A stretch of 64,000 nt of DNA, from positions 1,056,501 to 1,120,500 of the forward strand of contig NC_135246.1 of assembly GCF_947623445.1 (NCBI RefSeq). Reading direction: 5' to 3'. Shown here one piece after another: positions 39,501-51,796 of this stretch (position 1 is the stretch's first letter; every line of letters begins with the position of its first letter). This stretch comes from Clavelina lepadiformis (taxonomy: Eukaryota > Chordata > Ascidiacea > Aplousobranchia > Clavelinidae). The position numbers and the translations under genes are program-made. Under the pieces are notes generated by a model. It searched no databases. It saw only the letters and a program-made list of their open reading frames with translations, and was not told where the DNA came from.

Positions 39501-42500
39501 CAGCCATCCAAATTTGATCGGCATGTTCCGCAGATCACATGAGGTACTTAACTTTTATCTCGGTCACCAATTTTCATGCCACAATACATTTAATAAGCAT
39601 AAGAAAGCTTTGCTTCTAACTTTATTTTATATTTCACTTGTTTTAAGCTGATATATAGACCACAGACATAGCAAAAACAATCAGTAGAAAGTTTACATTT
39701 ACATGGTGATGCCGTTCCCCAATTTATCTGCAATTAGGCTACAGCATTTTACAGAACACAGTAAAAAACAATTTGCTGTATTCTGAGACCATGACAAAAA
39801 AGGTCATTGTCACTATACTAGTTACAATTATCAAGTTAAAAAGATAGGCCATTATGACATCACAGTTATAGAGAATTTTGAATAAGAATTTGAGAAACAG
39901 GGTGATGAAAGCTAAAAATACTTAAAAAATATTTTTAAACGACACTTGCGGTAAAAAATTGCAAGAAACATATTATATTTAGCAATACATTTCAGAAAAT
40001 ATTAAAAAATCGGCACAACTAAATTTTTGTTACATGGTGAATTAGTTAATTGGATAACTTAATGAAAAGTAATTGGAACGTGTTCATCACCTTTATGTTG
40101 ATTGAGATAGGATGACTTTCTTTAACTTGAAAAGGATGATGTACTTTGGAAGGTTGAACGGATTCGGGTTCCACGGCCTCGCGCTTACCCTCCGATATGT
40201 CCTGACAAACCCCGGTCAACTGCTTTAGGGTGATCCCCCCAGATCTAAAGACTGCCTGCACATTTTCGTACAAACATTTTCAATTGTAATGGTCTTCTCT
40301 GTTTGGTAATACAATATTCTGATAACATGTATGCATAGCCGCATACCACGCTATGTAACATACCATCAATACTTCAAAGAAGCAAAATTGTGCATCAAAT
40401 TAAAAGAGCTAGATATGCTAAGCATAGAAGCTCGATAACATAATCAGGGGTTTGAAAGAAAATGTGACTTTAGTGGTAAAATGCACCTGGCAGTTAAATT
40501 ACTTGAGGACTTTTTAAATAAGTTCTGTGAAAAGCTGAAAAGATTTGTACCTTGCTCTCATGTGAGAGCGTCGTTATATTCAAGTCTGCTTTATGCTGGG
40601 CCAAGACGTTGGCTTTTGCTATTTCAAGAAGTCTCACTTTGTCTTGAGTGGATATTACCGGGGACAGTGACCTGTACAAATGTCAAATGGTGATAGTAAT
40701 AATGGCAGCACGACAATTTACGATTGTTATTTAAAAATAACGGTAATAGCCCAAGCAATTGTGGACTTTCCATTCAACTATGATAAACATCTAGAAATAT
40801 TTACTGTATAGTACAAACATATACACACATATGTATAGATAGATATCTACATACAAAATATACATCCAGAAGTTATAAAAAATCAGTAAATCATCTCATG
40901 AGACGAATTTGCAATCTCATTAACTTACCTTTTTCGTCTTGAACTTTTGTGTCTCCTGTGGCTGTCACTCGACCTAAAAATTTAAATAAGTTTTTGTAGT
41001 TTTTGAGGGTTTCTGTTAAAACCATCCAAAAATTGCTTTAACTGCTTAATGCTGTGGTCAGTATCATTAATACAGTGAAAATATTTAAGTCTTTATTTCG
41101 TTAAAGGGAACATTTTTAACGAAAGAGCTGGGGAATAACTTAATAAGATATTCTGAAAAGGAATGTGCATGCTTTGAAAAATAATATGCTATATACCTAT
41201 GATGATGATGCCGTCTGTGTTTTCTTGGAGATCTGCAAAAATTATCGTAAATAAAATGTATATATTGTTATTATTGATTGAAGACGAGCTATCGTTGGTC
41301 TTGTTCCACAACTACCTTGATCGTGATCGATGGTCACTTCTTGGTGTTTTTCTTTTCTGTGACCTGGAGCTGAAATAGACATCATACAATATCGTTATTT
41401 TAACTTTGTTAAAAATTAAAAGAATTAAAAATTATTGAAAGAGATTATTTAGAAATTGATTTATAACATCTTTAGCAAGAATTTACACAGATGGTTTTTT
41501 CTTTGTGATGAATTCAAAAAAAAGACAGTAGGCTATTTATAAAATTTTTAAATTATATAATGACATGACGCTAGGTTCTACATTAAGCAAAATTATACAT
41601 AAAAAGCTAGGCTTGTGTTTGTTGAATTAAAAAGGATTTTTCTAAACTGCATTGTGCACTTTTACCGTAAATGAATACAATAACGTTTTGATTTCTCACT
41701 TACGAGCTTTCCAAGGTTCAGATTCGCCAGAATATCAAAAACAGTCAATATTCATATTCGTGTATAACATTGCACTTTTTGTTCGATACAGTACATACCC
41801 ACAAAACTTACCGAGACCTTTTTCTTCTTGACTCTTTCTTCTCTTCTTTTTCTTCTTCTTTAACTGATTGTTTTGCACTTGAGAGTTTGTTGGCAGATGT
41901 ATTGTTACCAGAGTCAACCTTAGGCAAAATATCGTTTTGTTCAGCCGAGTTAGAGTTATCACCTAATCTCTCAACAGCTGCAACTTTCGATGTGCTTGAG
42001 TTAAACGATACATTGTTAGCTATGGAATTTTCTGACAAATGTCCCAAGTTTGTCTTGAAATCTGTTGATGATTCAATTGTGACGTTTTTAGTGGCAGTGC
42101 TATCATTGTTTTCTTTTTTTATTGCACCGGTCTCATTAGTGGGAGAAACGTTGACGTCTTTGACAACTGATTCTTCACTTTTATTGCCAATGTCATTCAA
42201 GTTGTTCATTTTTCTTTCATTGGTCACAGTTTTCGTGCCGTTTTCACTTTCGTCAACACACAGTGAGAGTTTTTCAATTTCTTTGATCTTTGAAACAGTG
42301 TCATGGTAACAATTGAGTTTTTTCTTTTTAATAATCACTTCGCTATCGTCCTCTACAATCAACTTCTTTTTCAAAGCAAGTTTTTTCGATTCAGTTTCAC
42401 CATTTTGTGGAACAGTAACCCTCTGACCATTTGGAGAATCAATGTCTTTATGTTTTGACTTCTTTTTTTTCTTAGTCTTTTTTTCTTTTTTGTGCTTTTT

Positions 42501-44353
42501 CTTTTTCTCTTTTTTGTGTTTATGTTTGGGTTGCTTTTTCCGACATTCGCTTTCTTGAATTGTTTCACCATTTCTTTCCCTTTCATCTGAAATAGAAGCA
42601 GATATGGTCATTAAGTAGACGTTACATCCCTTGACTATACTGTACAGCAGGGGTCGGCAACCTTTTGCTAGTCACGGGCCAAATGTTGAGTGTACAACTC
42701 TTTGGCGGGCCGGAATTTTTATTAATACTATAATTCACACTCATTTGAGTATATTACGCCACATTGCTGCAATCTCAATCATACCAATCACAAAAAGAAC
42801 AAAATTTATGTATTCACACTTCAACAACACAGCATTAATGTGACACTTGATGCTGCTTGCTTTGTGAAAGTTTTTCAACATCTGGTGACCAGTCAGATGA
42901 AGCAAGAACCAGAACATTTTCTAAATGTCTTTTCTCGTTTGGCCTCTGTACTCCGAAAACTTCGAATGCTTTGTCTCATAATGACGCTTAATATTAAATT
43001 CCTTGTTTACAGAAACAGACTGATTGCAAATTAAGCACGTGGGTTTACCAAAGTGTAGTATGGAAAAGTACTTTTCCGTCCATTCTTCATTAAAACCTCG
43101 GCACTCATCATCAACCTTTCGACGTTTTGCTAACATCCTAAATTATAACAAACTTTAGGTTAACCCTATCCTAACCAGGCTCGCAAGTTTACTAAAAAAC
43201 TAGGTGTGGCCGACCCCGCACACACATTTTCAATCATTAATTACTAGAAAACTATATATACGTCGTAAACTGATCGGATTTTGACAGGTTAGTAGAAAAA
43301 TCATCTGGCTTCCTGTATACATCATAATTGTAAAACTAAAGAAAGTGAACTTAGTATAAATTAAGTATTTCTAAAAGTGACACATTTCTAGAAATTCTTC
43401 TTGTTACGCCGCGCCCCCGCTGTGCGGGAAACCAGCTGACCGCGAGAAGGGAACGAAAGAGAATAGTTAGTCGAGTTATTGGTGCGTAAATGAGTACTCT
43501 ACAGACAATCTCGTACTGATTACGAGATACTAGTCTACCGCCTTCTCACCAGTTTTATGGCGTAACAATAGACTAGTACGACGTACTTATGGCGTAACAA
43601 TACCACAATTTTTTCAAACAATGCTAACACTACAGTTTGAAACTCAATAAGACACGGCGGGCCGTATTCTTGTGATAACTAATTAATATGTCTCGGGCCG
43701 GACGATTTCGCATGGCGGGCCGGATCCGGCCCGTGGGCCGTAGGTTGCCGACCCCTGCTGTACAGCATAACATATAATTTTAAAATTGCGTTTATAATCT
43801 GAATACAGCTGAAATATATCACAAAACATAAACATATCGTAACAAATATATATTTCTATATATACGAGTATATTGTGAAGGTTGATAACATAAGTATGTT
43901 ATCACATATAACAACTAATGTGTCTGACACATGGCATAAGCCTTAAACAACATACATATTAATTCAATATCGACAAATATACATAATCGGGTTTCTAATT
44001 AAATGTCTTTAGCTTTTGACGAATGTCAGTTGCACACTGCCAGCTACATACCAACTGTTTTGTTTTCACTTTTCTCTTCAGGTCTCGCGGCACCTCTACA
44101 AAAATTTGAAGTTTTCAATTTTGGTTTAATTGGCAAACGATTAGTCTTACCTTTAAAGTAAGCTTCAAAACAACAATATAAGAAGTTGTATCAACTAAAT
44201 CTGAAATCAAGGTTACTCTGGAACACTTTATTCCATCATCAATCATTTGAACATAATTACAAGAAATCCAAAAATAATTTACCTTTTTAAACCAAGCTCC
44301 TTCAGTTTGTGGTTGACAAACGATTTAAAAATATCATCCACATCATCATCCAT
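34676..44353 (-). CDS. SON: SON splicing cofactor homologue (14 exons)
   Basis: SON is a nuclear-speckle protein that binds RNA and helps splice weak introns. Exons in transcript order: 44353-44283, 44095-44052, 42586-41812, 41369-41316, 41232-41197, 40973-40929, 40671-40551, 40255-40091, 38217-38035, 37859-37719, 36763-36650, 35531-35387, 35174-34981 and 34789-34676. All phases agree, giving about 733 residues. The N-terminus MDDDVDDIFKSFVNHKLKEL matches the SON start. Exon 3 has a Lys/His-rich tract and low-complexity acidic/Ser sequence. Exons 4-7 are tiny RS/RH-rich pieces. Then come LLEIAKAN, the HHPFQVKES block, TKEFPVS and IPGRFTG, a G-patch (GIGKCLLQKMGWKEGESLGK) and a dsRBM (GKHPVSALMEICSKRRW ... 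SGPDH ... GMGLIPG). It is far shorter than human SON because the long repeat region is missing. The last three exons lie in array unit 5. AATAAA follows the stop closely. Confidence 0.93.
37075..37160. mobile_element. hAT left-end fragment in a SON intron
   Basis: CAGTGATTCCCAACCGCGGC at 37075 resembles hAT termini of the CAGTGGTTCTCAACC type found elsewhere in this window. I could not find a matching right end or target duplication nearby, so this is a truncated relic or a resemblance. Confidence 0.35.
38580..39540 (-). mobile_element. Broken relic of a multicopy mobile-element-associated ORF
   Basis: The segment lies in the large SON intron between exons 8 and 9. The minus strand encodes FAIPRVWREPRNHTDD and RYFCMVGFSRF, followed by a Pro-rich stretch and an acidic block. 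From memory this resembles an uncharacterised protein family present in many copies in arthropod and cnidarian genomes, which I associate with mobile elements. The class is unassigned. It is clearly broken and old, and no terminal repeats are visible. Confidence 0.4.
42648..43757. mobile_element. hAT element with BED zinc-finger remnant, in SON intron 2
   Basis: This 1,110-bp element has termini CAGGGGTCGGCAACC and its inverse GGTTGCCGACCCCTG. It is flanked by a perfect 8-bp duplication, ctgtacag (42640-42647 and 43758-43765). GGGCCGG-rich subterminal repeats are obvious. Inside, on the minus strand (43136-42921), the start of a transposase remains: MLAKRRKVDDECRGF, then a BED-like finger CLIC ... 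HYETKH. The rest of the transposase is absent, so the element is an internally deleted, non-autonomous copy. Confidence 0.9.
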
Positions 44354-45152
44354 GTCAACGTTGTCTCTAAGGAGCCTTAACTAGCCTACCAGTACTTGAG
44401 CACTGTACTGCACTTAAAATCTAAGCCTATGGCTTTAACTGTCGCTAAGCTGTGGTCGAGAAAAGTTTTTATAAGGATTCATGAGATATGTGTACAAAAG
44501 AGTGAAAAGAAAAACGTACCGCATTAAAATTTAAAATCTACAACCCTATAACCACAGACAAGCTATGGCTTCAAAAAGTTGGGTCCAGCGAAGAAGTGAC
44601 AACCAAATGACGTCACAATTTGAGTAGCTGGGCTCTAGTATGTAAAGGTATCCTGTGGATGTGCATTTCTGCACCGGACCCAAAACGTTAATTTTAAGGG
44701 AATCGACTTCATCTGACACATGCTGCATCACACATATTAAACTCCTGTTGACAATTTCCATAGTCACGCTTCAGACAGTTAATCCAGTCTCGCATATAAT
44801 AACAAGAAGAGACAGAATGCGGATAGCCTTGTTTATTAATGTAAAGTTTGGCTAACCAGAAAATGATTCTATGTCACTGTCAGCCAGCATGTGCACAAAA
44901 CAACTTGACAAATAAATCTTTCTACGCACAATCCAAGGTTTTGAAAATTGGTAATGACTATTTCACCGTAAGTAGGTCAGGTAGCCTGTTGTGAAAGACA
45001 GGTGGTTGGGTTTGGAGAAAGACAAAGCAAAAAGTTGATTTTAGCTATTTAAGGTTTTTTTGGGGTTAAAATTAGATTAGAAAGTACAATTAGGTCACAA
45101 TGCTATAAAATTTACGTTAAGTTAACCAGAAACTGTGAAAAATACCTTAGAA
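44354..45152. promoter_or_regulatory. SON upstream region
   Basis: This 0.8-kb stretch between the SON start and the hAT element at 45153 should contain the SON promoter. I see no TATA box at a convincing distance and no conserved gene. Short open frames here have no similarity I know. Confidence 0.35.
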
Positions 45153-45608
45153 CAGTGGTTCTCAACCGGTGGTCCGCGAAACGTTTTCAGTTGGTCCGTG
45201 AGAACTTCGAAATTTGCAACATAAAGTACGAGTTTTTAAAAATTTTTTGCTGTTTATCATTGCTTTTTGAAATAGGCTTGAACATTTGCTTAATTGCCTA
45301 TTGTGATGGGACAATACAAAAGCTTATTGAGATTTATCACCCGCAGGGAAGGCCTATTGTGATGCACTAGATTGCGGATTATACGAGAAGACAGCTGGAT
45401 ACAGTGATTTTAAGTAAAAATATCCGCATAGTTTGATGTTATTTTGAATGAATAGCGCAGTTGTGCACCAAGACTATTAAGTAAAACTAAGCAAAGAAAC
45501 ATTTAAGTGCAGTCTCAGAACCCTTAGTTTGCTTAAACTTCAGGGGTCCGCCACTGCTTTGACAGCAGCAAAAGGGGTCCGCCAAGATCAGAAGGTTGAG
45601 AACCACTG
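45153..45608. mobile_element. hAT MITE
   Basis: This 456-bp element starts CAGTGGTTCTCAACCGGTGG and ends GGTTGAGAACCACTG. The perfect 8-bp duplication ccttagaa lies at 45145-45152 and 45609-45616. Repeated GGTCCGC(G/C) subterminal motifs are present. It carries no transposase. Confidence 0.9.
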
Positions 45609-46083
45609 CCTTAGAATGTACAACTTTTTCCAGTGAAATAGCGCCGGCCTCAAATATTTTCACACGTTTTAAGACCTATTTCTGTGTATGAGAAAGAGCC
45701 ACTTTTACCCATAGCAAATATACATAGAAATAAAAATGCAGACTCAAGTAACAACCAACATGCTTTTAAACTTTGCTTACTGTTCGAGTGAAGGAAAGAA
45801 ATAAGTTAAGCTACCTGGTACGATGCTTTGTTGCCGGTGTTTTTAGATCTGGGTCATATATGTACGTGCACAACTACCTCAAAGTTACTAAATTATGACG
45901 TCATACGATACAGGGTAAAAAGCAAATGAAAATGACACAGCAAACAATTACTAGACCACGTCTTAAATATGAAAGGGGAAATCACCATGAAAAATCGAAA
46001 AAACGATTTTTTGAGCCTCTAATAAACTAACGCCATTTAAACAAAAAAAAATTAAATTAATGACGATGAAACTATGCCACAAG

Positions 46084-47443
46084 CAGGGCTTTGGAGCCAG
46101 AGCACTGGGGCCGTGCATTTTCAACGGAGCTGGAGCCGGAGCTCTAAGTGAAATTCAAATGGAGCTGGAGCCAGTTGTTTGAAAAATAGCTCCAGCTCCG
46201 ATGTATTTCATAAGATGTTATGCTACTAGCCTACTACTATTGGCTGAATTCACATAATTTAACAGCAACCCTTCACAAAATTAAGAATTGCTGGGAATTT
46301 GACAGCAGAGCAGCCACATGTTTAGGGTTACCATATTTTCGTGGCCTAAAATCCGGACACTCTTTAGTGCCCACTAGCGGTTTTTAAAATGAACACATTG
46401 TCTGTCAATATGACGTCACACTAGCAATGCTTTGCCTATCCATTGTATACCGGAGTGGATTTTGAACATAGTGTCGTCATTCACTAGGCTTTTGGGCCAT
46501 CTCTGATTTGACCTCTGGTCAGGCATACTATATTTTTGTGCTTAAAGAACGGGAAGCTTCAGAGCAACGAGCCTTATTAGACAAATGTGGTTCATATTTT
46601 ACTAGGAGTATGAAACTATTTTGGATTCCTATCGTCAGGGACAACTAAAGTAGTAAGACACCAAGAATAACTAAAATAATGCATTTTACTTGGAAACAAA
46701 ACAATGTTCAAGCATTTGTAAATTTACATAATCGTCCAATCATACTTTTCTGTAGACAATACTTTCTTCAAGAAGTCTTTATTCGACTTTAATTTCTCAT
46801 AAAAATCACAGCAGGTAACGTCCGTGTTAATTTCGCAGGTGATAAGGGCTTACAAATTCAAATGTTTTTTTACAGAAGGAAATGCAAACAAGTACCGGTA
46901 CGAAATAAGTTCTTTCAATAACCTAACTGTAAAAAGATCACCTTCTCCTTCTAGCCTATTATTACTGAACTAGCAAATGCGCTAACAATCAACTCACTAC
47001 TGGACCAATTACCCGCTAGAATGACGTAACAATAACTTTCACATTTAACACAAAGAAACAAGAACACGCATCGAGCATTGTTCTTCAGCAAGTTGGCTAA
47101 ACAGACCTATCACAGTGTGCTAATATTCGTGTAGTGTGGGGCAATGCTGGTTCACTAAATGCCAAAGCGGGACTTTTGGTTGACTAACCGGGACGCCGGG
47201 ACAAAGCCTTAAAAAGCGGGACTGTCCCGGCTAAAACGGGACGTATGGTAAGCCTACACATGTTCATAGCTGCAACCGATGTACTGACTACTGACTGACC
47301 CATTGAGCTAGATATTCCAAATTGAGCGTTCATCCTTAAACCTCAGTTTTTGACATAGTGGAGCCGGAGCTGGAGCTAGTTTATGATAAAAGAGAGCTCC
47401 GGAGCTGGAACAATTTACCATTTACGCCTGCTCGAAAGCCCTG
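46084..47443. mobile_element. hAT-like element hosting another hAT
   Basis: The termini are CAGGGCTTTGGAGC and GCTCGAAAGCCCTG (one mismatch when inverted). The flanks gccacaag and gttacaag match at 6 of 8 positions, consistent with an aged hAT duplication. GGAGCTGGAGC-type subterminal repeats occur at both ends. It contains a younger element at 46323-47256. Without that insert the host is about 420 bp and non-coding. Confidence 0.8.
46323..47256. mobile_element. Nested hAT-type element (TAGGGTTACC family)
   Basis: This 934-bp element starts TAGGGTTACCATA and ends TATGGTAAGCCTA (one mismatch when inverted). A perfect 8-bp duplication, cacatgtt, lies at 46315-46322 and 47257-47264. GGGAC/GTCCC strings mark the right subterminal region. 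There is no clear coding frame. It lies wholly inside the CAGGGCTTT element and is therefore younger. Confidence 0.85.
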
Positions 47444-49320
47444 GTTACAAGTCACAACCAACGTTGTAATGACTCCAGTCACGTTTTTGATGACTGTACG
47501 TGACTCGAGTCAAAGTGTAAAATGACTCGAGTCACGTCATGAGGATTATGACCCACAGACTCAAGGTTGAGAAACCTTAGACCAAATGTAGCAATTTAGG
47601 CTGCTAAAGTGAACAAAAAATCGGCATTTGAGCCAGGTGAAGTAGGCCTACTTGTGATAATATTATGAATTAATGTAATACAAGATTGTGTAAGACATAG
47701 AATTCTCATCTATCGAATCAGCGAAGCATAACACTGCGTGACGTAATCGATTACTTCCTGGTTATTGATGTGCATTTTGAGTTATTCATTCCTTTCTTGC
47801 TATTACGAACAACGCCGCAACATGGACGTCTTTATGCTGTAGTTGCTGTACCAATGTTTTATCTAGATGTATTCGTTCAAAGAAGCTTCAATATAATCAG
47901 AATTTACAGTTGTCAAGGTGAACGATTAATTCTAAGATTAAGAAAAGCAGAACAACGACCTTGAGACTCATTTACATCGAGGACAATAAACAATTCAATT
48001 TACAAACATTGTAGTGAAATGGTCGCCCTTACAGGTTAAGGTTACGACATACAACCATTTCATTACACACTAATGCGACACCCACTTATTATCAAATATT
48101 CAATGCTCTTTTTATGGAAACGGAAAACACTTTTTCTAATTTACTTTTGGCATGGAGCAAGTATGTTTAACTACCTATTCTCGCTTTTGCGTTAGTAATT
48201 TAATTTGGTGAGTTAATCGATAGACAAGTTACAATTCCTCAGTTAAGTCGAAAAACTTAGGCTGCTGCTTGCCAAGATTATGGCGGTTTAAAGCGGTGCC
48301 TTCTACTGGCTTCGTCTCGCGCCAGTTAAACAACAGAATAGTAATGTGCCAGATGAAAAAACATTCGAATGACTCCATTACTTTGCTCATTGTACGTCAT
48401 CTGTTGGGATTGTTTGAACTCTGGCACGCGCGTTTATTGACGTATTTGAAATTGCTTTTATTGTGCTGATTGCTTGTCACTAACCTATATAAAAAGGCAT
48501 TCTACTTTACCAATCCTTCTACAATCTCCAGGCAACGGTCTATCTGGTACTTAGTATAGTATCATCACCATCTTCAATGCCAACCAAACAAGTTAAATTT
48601 CAATGTTTTGTTAAATACAAGATATAGGGTTGGATCCGAGTCTGGGGACAACAAAAATTATCGATATTTGGAATCTTGTTGGATTCTGCACAATCGTACA
48701 ACAAAATAAAAATACAGTAGCACTGTCTCCATCTTGATTTGCGCGTTGCTGCTTGGTAAGCAATTGTCAACAAACTTTATTAAAGCATTGAAGAGGCAAA
48801 ATGAAAGTTTATCATAGAAAATTACAAAAAAACAAATTGACATGGTTGCAAAGTTTGAAACCGTCTCTAATATGGCAATTGAAAATAAAATTGGGCCATC
48901 AATGTCTGAAAGTTTTACTTGGTTTTATGTGTAACGGTGCAGCGGAACAAGCAAGTGTTTACAATTTACAACTAACTGGGTTTGATATAATGCATTTTTC
49001 TTTGGTTTGTGATTATTTAAGCCTAAAATCTTACATGATGAAAAGGTTCTGCCTAAGACGCCCTCATTTTAGCCACCAAGCAACTATCATCGAACGTTTT
49101 GTAAAAAGACAAGCAAAAATGTAAATCAAAAACAAAAGCTTAGCAACAGTGGACGAGCATCAAGTACACTTAAACTCGGCAAGAAATGATTTTAAAGCAA
49201 CTTCCTTCCCTAGTTCATTTCTTCCTCCAAAAACCCTGACCGCTTGGACAGGATCAACAGGACAACTTCCTACGACCACCAAAATGATATGATGATTTTA
49301 GTAAAACATAATTGCAAAAG
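47444..49320. other. Intergenic stretch downstream of TAF8
   Basis: A cluster of TGACTCGAGTCA-like palindromes at about 47470-47545 looks like another repeat fragment. The remainder holds the TAF8 3' UTR near its right end and otherwise AT-rich sequence. A 107-codon + strand frame at 48801-49124 lacks any motif I know and I do not call it a gene. Confidence 0.4.
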
Positions 49321-51796
49321 TCATTTTCTCTTCGACTTTGGATTTTTGACTGGTCTAAGGAAAGGGTTGTGCATTACGCTACTATGGGGATTCACCGCAT
49401 TCGATACGATCACCCTGTTCGAGTCTGAGGTCTGGCCTTCTACTGAATTGGAACCGCTGTGCTCGTTGGGTGGGCGTTGTCGTTTGTTCTGTTTCTGCTT
49501 GGATTGAGCATCGCCTAAGTCTTTTTCCTGCATGGCAAATAAATATCTAGTCAAAGCAATGCGATTGAGAGATGGCCTCTTGAATGGGCTCTGGGGCCCG
49601 ATTTCCATGATGGTCAAATAGAAAAGTTAAAAACAATTTAAAAACTTCGCCAAAACTATGAATAAAAAAATCACCCATTTTCACACTGCTATTTGGGTCC
49701 AACTGATGAAAAATTTGAAGTTCTTATTCTTGCAAAAATTTCACTACGTTCAATGCCGAGACTAGAGCAGCATGTCACAGCCCGGATATTTCATCGACTT
49801 ACCGATCTTTCGTTATCTTTTTCCTCACTGGCTTCCATGAGTTTCTGCATTTCCAGATCCGATGGTAAAATTGCTGACAAATATGGATGTGTGGAGGGTT
49901 CAGCTGCTATTACTGTACAAAATAATCAAAAAAATAGTGACGAAAATGCCCAACAAAATAACTATTCCACTCAAAGACTATTCGATATTAGAGGTAGAGG
50001 CAAGCCAAAAGAATAGGCTAAGGATCGTTTGAAACAGACATATATGACTTGTACTATCTGTGGACACTAACATGGAAATGCATTTTTGTCATCTGGCAGC
50101 AAAGGTAAACTCCTTCCCGTCTTGGCAACAAATCTTGTCAAAGCCCTTTCAACATCTCGCTTTTGTGACGAAGTTCGCTCTCGCAAAATAACGTAATCGT
50201 TTTCAGGCGTCTGACCTGTCTGACAATAAACGGTATTTTGATACAGATTGCCTTCACCACAATGGTTCGATAGCAACAAATTATACATTAAACTATAATC
50301 CATAACACTATTTTTGTGCACACTCTAGCTCACCATTGTTCTAATATAGGCATGTGGGTCAGGATAGTGAGGATAATTGAAAGTGCTTGGGATGTAATTT
50401 GGGAAGTTGATCGATTTACCGACTTGCAACACGGGCGCAGGCAGTGTCTCATTAGTTTTAGTCACTGAAAGTATAACATAGAAAGTGTATACCTGTTCAG
50501 TAAGCGCTGAATAACTTGAATAGCAAAAAGCAAGACAACAGTGTTACATTTCCATGAAGCAAGACTAACTGTACACTAACTGTTTGCGATTCCAATCATT
50601 GGTATGCTAGGCTTTAAATCTGATTTCATTTTACACAACTTACAGAATGTGGGTAACAAAATCACTGTATATAATAAATTTAAAAATTAGCTTTCTACAG
50701 AAACAATTAATTAAGCTCAGTTTCACACAGATACCATCGCACAACTAATGATGTATTCTATACAACAAACTATTCTATAACATTTAGCAAACTAAACTCC
50801 GTGTAACAAAGCCTATCTACAACATTAGTCCGTTACATTGTCCAAGGTTGATTCTTTCAGTCCTGTGCATATAAGCAATGAGATTATTCGGGGTAAAGCC
50901 AAGATCAGCAATTGCTGACATCACATCAAGATTTGTGGGAAGAGTTCTTCCACCAAGCTCGCAATAAGCGTGAGTACTTCTACCAGTTTCTGTTAAGTCT
51001 AAAAATAAATGAAAGCAGAATTTCTTTAAACATACCGTACATTGCATGTAGTTGTATCATATTAGGGATGCGCTGAGGAGAAAATTATTCGAGGTTGTGT
51101 GAACACAAATTATACGCAGTTTGACAAGATCAAAACACAGATCTATTTCTGTCAGCTCCAAGCTATAAAACGTATCAATATGTTGCCTAAATTGGCAGGT
51201 TTCACATATTTCTTGTACAATTTCTTTTTAACCAAAAAAATATTATTTAATGGAATTTCAAGACACAACAGGATCAAACAGAAACAAAATTATGTGCATG
51301 ACATTTTGATAATAATTATTTAGTGATTCGACAATAGCTGTGCTTGGTTAAAAGTAGACGCATGAGTTGAAAATACACTACGCTGTTTATTTTTCTTGTA
51401 ACGGCACAGAGCAAACAAATCAGGCAAAGCGATAAAAATTTATGGAAATCTATTTTGATATGAAAACAAAACCCATGAAATGATATGAAACCCATGATAT
51501 GAAAACAAAACCCATGAAATAATATGAAACCCATGATATGAAAACAAAACCCATGAAATGATATGAAACCCATGATATGAAAACAAAACACTTATTAAAT
51601 AAATAACTTATGTGCAAAGTCTGTAAGGGTGGTAGTCAAAGTTTCATGAATACTTACAACTTTGCAGCATTTCCATCAGTGTTTCCATCACACTTTCTTC
51701 AACACTTTCATATCCTGCTTCATAACACAGAGCAGCTACAGCCATGGTTAAAGATTGATGGTTAGCATCGGCAGTACTGGATGTTTCCGCAGCCAT
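49321..51796 (-). CDS. TAF8: TFIID subunit TAF8 (6 exons, complete)
   Basis: TAF8 pairs with TAF10 through a histone fold and brings TAF2 into TFIID for RNA polymerase II initiation. Exons in transcript order are 51796-51658, 50998-50837, 50464-50334, 50210-50072, 49912-49803 and 49527-49321. Phases join to 295 residues (human about 310). The start MAAETSS precedes the histone fold (AALCYEAGYESVEESVMETL, then GRSTHAYCELGGRTLP and DVMSAIADLGF). The Pro-rich TAF8 C-terminal region follows: HYPDPHAYIRT, DYVILRERTSSQKRDVERAL, IAAEPSTHPYL and LPSDLEMQKL. The conserved C-terminal NPFLRPVKNPKSKRK serves as the nuclear-import tail. An ATG farther upstream in frame would add 37 residues without family support, so I choose 51796. 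Intron 1 holds a minisatellite. Confidence 0.93.
51457..51590. repeat. 39-bp minisatellite in TAF8 intron 1
   Basis: About 3.4 copies of a unit of roughly 39 bp, made of the half-repeats ATGAAAACAAAACCC and ATGAAATGATATGAAACCC, run head to tail with one or two base differences. It produces a repetitive antisense open frame that is not a gene. Confidence 0.85.

Noticed and set aside
41770-42309. 179-codon open frame on the + strand
   Set aside because: It is antisense to SON exon 3, whose Lys-rich, Ser/Asn-rich codons leave the opposite strand open. The SON frame has family support.
48801-49124. 107-codon + strand frame between SON and TAF8
   Set aside because: There are no motifs, no splice support, and it lies in the likely TAF8 3' flank. 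Length alone is not enough in AT-rich sequence.
51316-51591. 91-codon frame with FCFHIMGF repeats on the - strand
   Set aside because: It is a translation of the 39-bp minisatellite in TAF8 intron 1.
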